From NCBI GenBank assembly GCA_016716235.1, contig JADJWS010000007.1:186001-250000 (forward strand): a stretch of DNA of 64,000 nt, in the 5' to 3' direction. The notes beneath the pieces were generated by a model. That model had not been told where the DNA came from, did not search any database, and was given only the letters and a program-made list of their open reading frames with translations. Origin of the DNA: Candidatus Defluviilinea gracilis. GTDB lineage: Bacteria; Chloroflexota; Anaerolineae; Anaerolineales; Villigracilaceae. A program made the translations under genes and the position numbers. Of this stretch, positions 26,301-32,705 are shown in pieces (position 1 is the stretch's first letter; each line of letters starts with the position of its first letter).

Positions 26301-26493
26301 CGTGGCTGACAGGATCGAACTGTTCGTCGAAGCCTCCGCAGGCTTACGGTCCGCGATCGAGGCGCACAAGGAGTACATCACCGCCGAAACGCTCACGTCG
26401 AGTCTCCAGTTTGCGAGTCCGCCCAGCGGCGCATCCAGTGTGGATGACTCGTTCGACGGCGAGACGGTCAAGGTTGGGCTGGTGAAAAAATAA
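23353..26493 (+). CDS. ileS: Isoleucyl-tRNA synthetase
   Basis: A 1046-residue class I synthetase charging tRNA-Ile. The HIGH-like motif is in GKPGVHHVLARAFKD near residue 52, GWDTHGLPVE follows, the editing-domain TTPWTLPSN lies near 225, and KMSKSKGN near 598. ATG 23353 follows GAGGAGATCATT. An in-frame ATG at 23170 lies inside the T-box and is rejected. Controlled by the isoleucine T-box upstream. Confidence 0.96.
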   Translation: MFKPVNSKLNVTSMEEAMMKFWKQRDIFKKTTQQREGAPEYVFYEGPPTANGKPGVHHVLARAFKDMFPRYKIMRGFHVSRRGGWDTHGLPVEIEVEKQLGFKNKQQIEEYGIDKFNELCKKSVFTYIQDWEKLTDRIAFWVDLEDAYVTYTNDYIESVWWILKNFWDKDLLYKGYKVVPYCPRCGTPLSDHEVALGYDDAIDPSVFVRMPLVDKPDTSLLVWTTTPWTLPSNVAVAAHPEEEYVTVERDNDGKKEKLILVKSLVQKVFGDEEVKVVETFKGKKLKDVKYHPLFTFLPPDKPAHYVVLGDFVTTEDGTGLVHIAPAFGQEDMEMSKQHNLPVLMTVLPDGTFVSEVTPWRGVFVKDADPMITEDLRARGLLFKAGEYKHTYPFCWRCGTPLLYYARESWYIRTSAFREKLVGLNNTINWVPEHTREGRFGNWLSNNIDWALSRERYWGTPLPIWECENKHREGVGSVKELSEKAGRDLSELDLHRPYVDQVHWDCAQCGKQMSRVPDLIDVWFDSGSMPVAQWHYPFENKDKFESQFPADYICEAVDQTRGWFYSLHAISTLLFDKVSFKNVLCLGLILDGDGQKMSKSKGNIVAPWDVLSVHGADAFRWYLYTATPPGQERRFSSDLVGEVIRNFTLTLWNVYSFFVTYANLDKPTVTTMPIATSDLDRWLLSELNVLVRDVTEAYEKYDVTNATRPVEAFVEKLSTWYLRRSRRRFWKSESDSDKQAAYSTLYTALVTLSKLVAPAMPFLADELYQNLVRSVDESAPESVHLAEWPQVMPEMIDESLNHDMATVMKLVSLGHSARQKANRKVRQPLAEAAFSVGNANERKAVENYADLFVDELNVKKVRLLDASTEAVSHTVKPLPKQLGQKYGNKFPALQKAILALNAEEVAKTLMSGEALKVSVEGVNYEILSEEVDVKAQAKEGFAVAEDGAYVAALVTELTPELVQEGLAREFVRRVQDLRKSADLDVADRIELFVEASAGLRSAIEAHKEYITAETLTSSLQFASPPSGASSVDDSFDGETVKVGLVKK

Positions 26494-26500
26494 GGCTTGT

Positions 26501-26564
26501 CGTGGAGCGGGATGTGATCCCGCTCGTTGCGGCGTTGCGGGATGGCATCCCGCACCACGAAAAA
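26501..26564. repeat. Nested hairpins after ileS
   Basis: An outer CGTGG...CCACG encloses two small palindromes, GCGGGATGTGATCCCGC and GCGGGATGGCATCCCGC, followed by AAAAATAATTTT. It is likely a dispersed repeat that may also end the ileS transcript. Confidence 0.55.
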
Positions 26565-26581
26565 TAATTTTGAAAGGCGCG

Positions 26582-26609
26582 TTGAAAGACGTGCCTTTTC
26601 TTTTATAAT
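26582..26609 (+). promoter_or_regulatory. Promoter of the phosphatidylcholine-synthase-like gene
   Basis: TTGAAA (26582-26587), 16-base spacer, TATAAT (26604-26609), then TGCGCC. Confidence 0.6.
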
Positions 26610-26688
26610 TGCGCCAAGATCGCGTTCGAGACGCAGTGCAACTGCGGTTTGAACGTATGGATGCAATCTAATTTCTTTGAGGTGACGC

Positions 26689-27414
26689 ATGTTCGAGAGA
26701 CTTCCGCTTTGGCTTCGCAAAACTTTGGCATGGAGCGTTCATTTATTCACGGCGACGGGCGCGGTGTGGGGATTCCTAACCCTGCTTGCGATCTGGGAAT
26801 CGAATTTCAAACTTGCCATCGTGTACATCGTCATCGCCATGCTCGTGGACGGGTTCGACGGCATGTTGGCGCGTTTATTTCACGTGAAGGAATATGCCCA
26901 GGGCGTGGACGGCGGCTTGATGGACAACATCATTGATTATTTGAATTATGTCGTTGTCGCGGCGTTGTTGTTGATCCGCGTGGATGGTTTGATGCCCGCA
27001 GGCTTTGCGATGGCGGCGGCGATTTCGATTCTGCTCACCTCCGCGTATCAATTCACGCAGACCGACGCGAAGTCCGACAGCAACACGTACTTCTTCAAAG
27101 GCTTTCCGTCGGTGTGGAATTTTCTCGTCGTCTACATGATGCTGTTGGGGTTGAATCCCTGGGTCAATCTTGCGTTGCTTGTCTTGTGCAACATTCTGGT
27201 CTTTGTGCCTGTCAAATATCTTTATCCCTCCCGCAACACCCGTCTGCGCCGCTTCACGCTCGGCTTCACCTATCTGTATGCCGGGCTGGGCGTTTGGGCG
27301 CTTCTGCAATACCCCAACGTGCCTGAATGGGTCGCGCCCGCGTCGTTTGTGTATGTGGCATATTACGCGCTGTTGAGTTTCTTCCCCAAGTTTGGGACGC
27401 CGAAGACCGCATAA
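26689..27414 (+). CDS. pcs: Phosphatidylcholine synthase-like CDP-alcohol phosphatidyltransferase
   Basis: A 241-residue membrane enzyme with about eight helices. It has the CDP-alcohol transferase signature: DGFDGMLAR near residue 46 and GGLMDNIIDY about 19 residues on. The N-terminal SVHLFTATGAVWGFL pattern and overall length resemble bacterial Pcs, which condenses CDP-diacylglycerol with choline. Another head-group alcohol is possible. AGGTGACGC precedes the ATG, and a promoter lies at 26582..26609. The next gene starts five bases after its stop. Confidence 0.8.
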   Translation: MFERLPLWLRKTLAWSVHLFTATGAVWGFLTLLAIWESNFKLAIVYIVIAMLVDGFDGMLARLFHVKEYAQGVDGGLMDNIIDYLNYVVVAALLLIRVDGLMPAGFAMAAAISILLTSAYQFTQTDAKSDSNTYFFKGFPSVWNFLVVYMMLLGLNPWVNLALLVLCNILVFVPVKYLYPSRNTRLRRFTLGFTYLYAGLGVWALLQYPNVPEWVAPASFVYVAYYALLSFFPKFGTPKTA

Positions 27415-27418
27415 AACG

Positions 27419-27856
27419 ATGTTGATCGAAAAGGTCACTGAAGTTTCCGACGAACTCCTTACGGCATCCTCCCGTTTGATTCTCCAGTTAGCGCCCGAAA
27501 AAATTCCCCCAACCCGAGATGAATTAACAGCCATCCTCAATACTCCCGTCACATCGCTGTTGGTCGCGCGTCCATCCAATGAAAGCCATGAAATTGCGGG
27601 GATTTTGACTTTGATCATCTATCGCGTTCCCACAGGGGCGCGAGCCGTCATCGAAGATGTTGTTGTGGATGAACATCATCGCAACAAGGGAATTGCCAAA
27701 GCGATGATGACCCGCGCGATCGAGTTGGCGCGCGAGGCGGGGGCGGACAATATCTCATTGACCTCGAACCCAAAACGCGAAGCGGCAAATTTGTTGTATC
27801 AACGCATGGGGTTTCAACGACGCGAAACGAACTTATATATCTTGCGCTTGAAATAA
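27419..27856 (+). CDS. GNAT-family N-acetyltransferase
   Basis: A 145-residue single GNAT domain. The acetyl-CoA loop HHRNKGIAKAMM (R/Q-x-x-G-x-G/A type) is near residue 81, after VIEDVVVDE, and the C-terminal AANLLYQRMGF is typical. The substrate is unknown. I chose ATG 27419 since the upstream 27392 start falls inside pcs. It ends four bases from the convergent mocA-like gene. Confidence 0.87.
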   Translation: MLIEKVTEVSDELLTASSRLILQLAPEKIPPTRDELTAILNTPVTSLLVARPSNESHEIAGILTLIIYRVPTGARAVIEDVVVDEHHRNKGIAKAMMTRAIELAREAGADNISLTSNPKREAANLLYQRMGFQRRETNLYILRLK

Positions 27857-27860
27857 AATT

Positions 27861-28457
27861 CTACGGTTTGTGCGTTCGATATTGTTCGGGCGTATCCAGA
27901 TCGGCAAGAATTCCCTCATCGTCAACCTCAACATACTTGATTTGATCCGCGCGCGCGTTCAAAAAATCCCTCGGCGTTTGCGGCGCGCGCATGGCAAGCA
28001 TCTCGCCCCACAACGATTCATCCACCAGCCACGGATGTCCCCTCCGCATGTGATAACTCGGAACCACCAGCGGATTCCCAGTTTCCTTGAACATTTCGCA
28101 CACCCTCCACACGCTTCCCTCGCGGACTTGAGGCTGGTCGCCCAGCGCGATCAATGCCGCGCTTGAATCTTTCTCCGCCAAGTCACGAAGCCCACATTGA
28201 ATCGACGATAACATTTCGCCCTCAACAAATCCCTCGTTGAATACACTGCGCGCTGGACAACTCGTCTGCGCGACTGCAACGATCTTCTCAACTTCATCCC
28301 TTGCCGCCCCCGTCACTACAACAATATCTTCGACTCCCGCATTTGCAAAAACTGAGATGACATGTTCAAGCACAGTCGTCTTTCCCCACTTCAACAACAT
28401 TTTCGGCTGACCCATCCGCTTCGATTCGCCCGCGGCGAGGATGATCGCTGAGATCAT
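27861..28457 (-). CDS. MocA-like molybdenum cofactor nucleotidyltransferase
   Basis: A 198-residue NTP transferase of the MobA/MocA type. It begins MISAIILAAGESKRMGQPK, the nucleotide-binding loop; VVVTG near residue 47 and ALGDQPQV near 107 are the other signatures. MocA enzymes make the CMP or GMP form of molybdopterin. It overlaps the yqeC-mocA fusion gene by four bases, so the two are co-translated. Paralogous to the C-terminal half of that fusion. Confidence 0.87.
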   Translation of the reverse strand: MISAIILAAGESKRMGQPKMLLKWGKTTVLEHVISVFANAGVEDIVVVTGAARDEVEKIVAVAQTSCPARSVFNEGFVEGEMLSSIQCGLRDLAEKDSSAALIALGDQPQVREGSVWRVCEMFKETGNPLVVPSYHMRRGHPWLVDESLWGEMLAMRAPQTPRDFLNARADQIKYVEVDDEGILADLDTPEQYRTHKP

Positions 28458-29878
28458 AACGTCTCATCTGCTAACAAGCGTTGATAATGTTCGGGCGTGT
28501 CCACGTCAAGCAAGAGACGGTCATCATGCCAGGGGAGATATTCCACTTTGTGTTTATGGAAAATAGCGCGTCCGCCCGTGTCGCCTTCGAGAGTCAATAA
28601 GTCGGCGAATGTTCTGCGGTCAAACAGCACGGGATTCGCGCGGCGATCCATCACCATCGGCGCGACGATGGGGTACAAACCTTCCGCGTGTTTCTCGGTC
28701 AACGCCTGCAAAATGGATGTCGTGATCTGCGGCTGGTCAACGAGCAGGAAGATTGCGGAACCGACCCCCTCTGCCACTCGCTCCGCTCGGGCACCTCCCC
28801 CAAATCCGACATGAGATGATTCCCGATGATCAAAATTTCCATGTCGTATTTGGGGGAGGCTGGGAGGGGGTGTGAGGGAGAGAATCCCCGCCCGAATCGA
28901 ACTCGCCTGCCCGCTTTTCCATTCGTTGTTCCTGACGATCTTCACAGCCAAATCTTTCACCGCCGATTCAACTTGTTCCGCGTTTGCGCCTGTGACAACA
29001 ACCAGCGGTGAAAGCCCCGCCTCGAGCGCTCTCTTCGCCACCGCGCGCACGAACGGCTCGCCTTTCCAATCCAATAATTGTTTCGGCTCGCCGTATCTCG
29101 AAGATTCTCCCGCCGCGAGAATGATCCCCGCGACAGGCTCGTGCGCCGCGAAGATTTTTCCCTGCTCCAGACTTGCAATGACAACGGAGTGATATTTAGA
29201 AAGCAACATCTTGGTCATTGCCCTTGCGCTGGCTTGCAGTTCGGGAGTATCTGCCTGATTGAATAAAACAGTCCGCCGCGCATGGGCGGGAGTATTTTTC
29301 AAACTACTTTTGTCATGCAAGAGGGCGCGAGTCAATGAATTCGATTCGATGATCTGTCCAACTTCTGTGTCGCTTAATTCTGCAAATATTTCTGGACGAT
29401 GGATATATTCCTCGGTCAATGGCTTGCCTAAGCCTGATAACCCGACAACAGTCACAACATGCTCAACAAAATCAGGGATGGGAGGCTCATGCTCCGCCCA
29501 GCCTTTCAACAGTCTTTGCCGCGAGCCATCCGCCTCGATCAGGAGCGGAATGGAATGTTGCAAGCATAATTCACGAAGCGATTCAATAATTTCATGGTTC
29601 ACAGGTTGAAATTTGTCGTCCTTTGCTTCGCCTGTAATCAACATGACCCCGTCTAAATCTTTTTTGAGATTCACCAAATCGCTTTGAGAGGTCGCAACAA
29701 TGTGCCTGTCTGCAAGCGGAATCTGCCACGCCCCCAAATGCGACGTGGCAGTGACGATCACCGGCGGCTTCCATTGCCTCGCCAGTTGAAACAGCGCGGT
29801 CGTCTTTCCGCCCGACCCGACACATGCGATGCAATTCGATTCGTCAACGCGCAATGCCTGCGCCAGCGTAAAATTCAT
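28454..29878 (-). CDS. YqeC-MocA fusion for molybdenum hydroxylase maturation
   Basis: About 474 residues from ATG 29878. Residues 1-235 are YqeC-like: P-loop CVGSGGKTTALFQLA near 20 and EADGSRQRLLKGW near 116. From about 248 it is a MocA-like NTP transferase, AGIILAAGESSRYGEPKQ. Between GILSL and GSAIFLLVDQPQ lies an extra stretch of about 36 residues, coded by a palindromic element (28764..28872) that the paralogue at 27861..28457 lacks. TATAAT lies six bases before ATG 29878, suggesting a leaderless start; GTG 29899 and ATG 29893 are alternatives. Confidence 0.87.
   Translation of the reverse strand: MNFTLAQALRVDESNCIACVGSGGKTTALFQLARQWKPPVIVTATSHLGAWQIPLADRHIVATSQSDLVNLKKDLDGVMLITGEAKDDKFQPVNHEIIESLRELCLQHSIPLLIEADGSRQRLLKGWAEHEPPIPDFVEHVVTVVGLSGLGKPLTEEYIHRPEIFAELSDTEVGQIIESNSLTRALLHDKSSLKNTPAHARRTVLFNQADTPELQASARAMTKMLLSKYHSVVIASLEQGKIFAAHEPVAGIILAAGESSRYGEPKQLLDWKGEPFVRAVAKRALEAGLSPLVVVTGANAEQVESAVKDLAVKIVRNNEWKSGQASSIRAGILSLTPPPSLPQIRHGNFDHRESSHVGFGGGARAERVAEGVGSAIFLLVDQPQITTSILQALTEKHAEGLYPIVAPMVMDRRANPVLFDRRTFADLLTLEGDTGGRAIFHKHKVEYLPWHDDRLLLDVDTPEHYQRLLADETL
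28764..28872. repeat. Palindromic element inserted in frame in the yqeC-mocA gene
   Basis: Outer arms CCCCCTC and GGGAGGGGG, inner arms CCTCCCCCAAAT and ATTTGGGGGAGG, innermost CGACATG/CATGTCG. The length is about 108 bases, a multiple of three, and the reading frame stays open. Confidence 0.7.
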
Positions 29879-29884
29879 GGCGAA

Positions 29885-29916
29885 ATTATACATCTTCACT
29901 TAAGGTACGGTATAAT
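29885..29916. promoter_or_regulatory. Divergent -10 elements between yqeC-mocA and the 522-residue protein gene
   Basis: Minus strand: TATAAT at 29885-29890, six bases before ATG 29878. Plus strand: TATAAT at 29911-29916 followed by ACTGCCC. No strong -35 for either. Confidence 0.5.
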
Positions 29917-29966
29917 ACTGCCCGGCGAAAACGATTTGCGCCGAAAAAAATTCCTCAAGGCATGGT

Positions 29967-31535
29967 ATGGTAAGCAACTTACTCGAATCCCTCGATACAT
30001 GGGCTGAAATTCAGATCACCCGGCAAGACGTTGAATTCCTGCACAACTATTTATTTGAACACGAGACCCCTCTCACCGCGCGCGAACTCGCGCTGGTGTT
30101 GATCCACGAGCGCAACCGCGCTGAACGCGCCGCGGTCCGCAAACAACAAGAGGGGAGCGGAAAGGTCTACTTCCCGAAAGATTCTCATCAGGTGGGCGAG
30201 GCGCTCGTCTTCCCCGCGCTGGCATGGAAGCATGGGAAAGTCTCCGAGGTGCGAGCCGGCATACATCCAGAAAGAAGCGGGTTTAACGTCCTCACTGTAG
30301 ACTTCGACGATGGCGCCCGTCGTATGTTTGCGTCGAATCTGCCAACTCATTTGTTGAACGATAAGCCCGTCACGGTTGAGAACGAAGGCTTTGAACCCGA
30401 TGCGATCATGCAAGAACATGGAAGCGAGATCGAGGGGAAACTTGAGGCGGCATTCGGCGACGACGACCAGTTGATCCGAATTGCGGGCAGGTGGTTCCCC
30501 CGCGCCTTGCTGGTGGATGTGAACGAGGGCAACCTCAATCTGGCGGAAGCCGTGCTGGATATGTCCGGTGGCGAACCGCTGCCCGCCTCCGCGCTTCTCA
30601 AGGATGTTGCTTTGCCGGACGGCGTGAATCCCAAATTGGCTGAATTCTCTCTCAATCTTGCGTTGCAAGAAGACGGCCGCTTCGACGAAGTGGGTCCCGC
30701 CGGTGAAGTGTTGTGGTTCCTCAAACGCTTGGAACCCGAAGAAGTGCGTAACACGCCGGCGTTCTTGCAATATCATCCCGTCGAGCATGATCGCGCTTTG
30801 CTCGATCAACAAATGCTCGATCTGGAAGCGCAACTGGACGATGAGTTAAGTGAGGTGGAGGAAAAACCCGATTCTCACCTCAAGGAAGTTTCGATCGCGC
30901 TCATCTACCCTCATCTCCGGGCCGGGACTTTGCCCGTCTCGGCGCGCGTTCGATCGTTTTTCCCAACCGCATACGAGACTCCCCGGGTTCGGTTTACGCT
31001 GGTTGATGGGAAGACGCGTCAGAGAATCCCCGCGTGGGTCGTGCGTGAGAATCGCTATGTCTTCGGTCTGCGCGAGTGGTACAAAGCCAATGGGCTGATA
31101 CCGGGCAGTCTCGTGCGAATCCGCCGAGGCGATGCGCCCGGCGAAGTCGTCATCGAAGCGCGGACGTATCGCGCCACCAAAGATTGGATGCGCACAGCCA
31201 TCGTCGGCGCGGATGGGGGCATCGTTTTCGCCATGTTGAAACAAGCCGTCTCTGCCGAATTCAATGAACGCATGGCGTTCGCCATCCCTTCGTTCGACGC
31301 GGTGGATACATTGTGGAAGCAGGATTCAAGGCGTTCTTTTGAAAAACTGGTTGCGGATTTGACTCGCGAGCTTTCCAAATTAACCCCGCAAGGGCATGTG
31401 CATGCGCAAGAGTTGTATTCTGCGGTGAATATTGTCCGCCGAACGCCGCCCGCTCCCTTGCTGGCTTTGTTGGCGAGTAAACCTGAGTTCGTTCACGTTG
31501 GCGACCTGCATTTCCGGATGAGCGAGGGAGAATAG
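29967..31535 (+). CDS. Unrecognised 522-residue protein, first of a gene pair
   Basis: A soluble, acidic protein without signal, membrane helix or Cys motif. Residues 20-55 look like a winged-helix or HTH (FLHNYLFEHETPLTARELAL). Then comes a beta-rich block (GEALVFPALAWKHGKVSEVR), a long helical acidic middle to about 305, and a C-terminal beta-rich region near 330-400 with a pattern loosely like B3-type DNA-binding domains (FGLREWYKANGLIPGSLVRI). The family is not recognised; a nucleic-acid role is inference. The next gene begins one base after the stop. Confidence 0.75.
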   Translation: MVSNLLESLDTWAEIQITRQDVEFLHNYLFEHETPLTARELALVLIHERNRAERAAVRKQQEGSGKVYFPKDSHQVGEALVFPALAWKHGKVSEVRAGIHPERSGFNVLTVDFDDGARRMFASNLPTHLLNDKPVTVENEGFEPDAIMQEHGSEIEGKLEAAFGDDDQLIRIAGRWFPRALLVDVNEGNLNLAEAVLDMSGGEPLPASALLKDVALPDGVNPKLAEFSLNLALQEDGRFDEVGPAGEVLWFLKRLEPEEVRNTPAFLQYHPVEHDRALLDQQMLDLEAQLDDELSEVEEKPDSHLKEVSIALIYPHLRAGTLPVSARVRSFFPTAYETPRVRFTLVDGKTRQRIPAWVVRENRYVFGLREWYKANGLIPGSLVRIRRGDAPGEVVIEARTYRATKDWMRTAIVGADGGIVFAMLKQAVSAEFNERMAFAIPSFDAVDTLWKQDSRRSFEKLVADLTRELSKLTPQGHVHAQELYSAVNIVRRTPPAPLLALLASKPEFVHVGDLHFRMSEGE

Positions 31536-31536
31536 C

Positions 31537-31971
31537 ATGACCGAAGCAAAACGGTTCAGCCTTGTTAAGCCGACAGCAGAAACCCCGTTCCATATCGATT
31601 TCGAGTGGTGGAAGAAAAACGAGCGCGACTGGCATGTATACCTGCGGTCTTTGCTTTGCGCCGAGCATCGTGAAGCCTTTATGGATGTGGAAGAGGGTCA
31701 AGTCATCGACTGGGTGGACCCGATTACCGCCGAAGTGAAGCAGGTGGAAGGCGTCCAGAACGCTTTGATGTCGCACTGTGTCAAACAGCCGGACTTTCTC
31801 ACCGAACAGACGGCTCTCGTGGAGGCGGTGTTCCGCCTGTTTCTGACGAACGGCAACATACCGATGTCTTCCAAGGATTTAGGCGCGCGGTTAAACCGCC
31901 CGCCTGAAACGATCTTGCGAACCCTCGCTGGCCCGCGCGTGTATAAAGGCATCCGTCCGTCCGCGTCCTGA
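31537..31971 (+). CDS. Unrecognised 144-residue protein, second of a gene pair
   Basis: A soluble protein whose start lies one base after the preceding stop. The N-terminal half is Trp-rich and acidic (IDFEWWKKNERDWHVYLRSL, QVIDWVDPI). The C-terminal third looks like a helix-turn-helix: MSSKDLGARLNRPPETILRTL, then a short basic tail GPRVYKGIRP. I read it as a small HTH partner of the 522-residue protein. No family was recognised. Confidence 0.75.
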   Translation: MTEAKRFSLVKPTAETPFHIDFEWWKKNERDWHVYLRSLLCAEHREAFMDVEEGQVIDWVDPITAEVKQVEGVQNALMSHCVKQPDFLTEQTALVEAVFRLFLTNGNIPMSSKDLGARLNRPPETILRTLAGPRVYKGIRPSAS

Positions 31972-31994
31972 TCTTTGTCTCAGTTTCACCGTCT

Positions 31995-32095
31995 TTTTGT
32001 GCGCGGATTTCACGGGGACACCACGGATGAAGGTTTGGATCACGGTTTTTTCGTGAGCATCAGTGAAATCCATGGCGCCCGTGTTCTAAAGGGTG
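31995..32095. repeat. CACGGATTTCACGG-type dispersed repeats before tRNA-Arg
   Basis: GCGGATTTCACGGGGACACCACGGATGAA and its reversed relatives (GTGAAATCCATGG), quoted here only in part: GCGGATTTCACGG, CACCACGGATG. No gene is seen from 31972 to 32135. Confidence 0.55.
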
Positions 32096-32135
32096 ATGTA
32101 GGAAACAGTCTCTCAGGGGAACCGCTTGGCGTGAT

Positions 32136-32164
32136 TTGCATCCTTGAGCGCGACGTAATACAAT
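32136..32164 (+). promoter_or_regulatory. Promoter of tRNA-Arg
   Basis: TTGCAT (32136-32141), 17-base spacer, TACAAT (32159-32164), eleven bases before the tRNA 5' end. Confidence 0.7.
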
Positions 32165-32175
32165 AGAGTTACAAC

Positions 32176-32248
32176 GCCCCCGTAGCTCAATGGACAGAGC
32201 GCCAGCCTTCTAAGCTGTCGGTTGCGGGTTCGATTCCCTCCGGGGGCG
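32176..32248 (+). tRNA. tRNA-Arg (anticodon TCT)
   Basis: A complete cloverleaf: acceptor GCCCCCG pairs with CGGGGGC, the anticodon stem CAGCC/AGCTG region encloses CTTCTAA with anticodon TCT, and the T-loop TTCGATT. Discriminator G; the following bases are CCT, so CCA is not encoded. Confidence 0.95.
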
Positions 32249-32300
32249 CCTCCAAACATGATATTCAGCGGTTACTGCCGGTTCCGGCAAGGAGTGCGCC

Positions 32301-32705
32301 ATGACCACGATTGTTCGTAAATCCTATCCCTCCACCATCGAAGTTCGCCGAGACATCCTGCATGCCATTCACTGGCAGGTGCGCTCGAGCGTGTGGCATC
32401 CGCCCACCGATGTGTACGAGACAGAAGACGACTTCATCGTGAAGGTTGAAATTGCGGGGATGCGCGATGAAGACTTCACCGTGGCGGCGGAAAATCGATT
32501 GTTGCGAATCGAAGGCGTTCGCCCCGATCCGGCCGGGCGCCGAGCCTATCATCAGATGGAAATCCTTTCAGGAAAATTTGAGATCGACGTGGAACTCATC
32601 GTTCCGGTGAATATGGAGTCGGCGTCGGCGGAATATAAAGACGGCTTGCTTACGATTATCCTCCCAAAAACAAAACATCAACCATACAACAAGGCGGATG
32701 AATAA
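32301..32705 (+). CDS. Hsp20/alpha-crystallin small heat-shock protein
   Basis: A 134-residue holdase with one alpha-crystallin domain: WHPPTDVYETEDDFIVKVEIAGM at the start of the domain (quoted in part: PPTDVYETEDDF), LLRIEGVR in the middle and the end motif YKDGLLTIILPK. AAGGAG precedes the ATG. It overlaps the lon start by eight bases, so a chaperone and a protease share one transcript. Confidence 0.93.
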   Translation: MTTIVRKSYPSTIEVRRDILHAIHWQVRSSVWHPPTDVYETEDDFIVKVEIAGMRDEDFTVAAENRLLRIEGVRPDPAGRRAYHQMEILSGKFEIDVELIVPVNMESASAEYKDGLLTIILPKTKHQPYNKADE

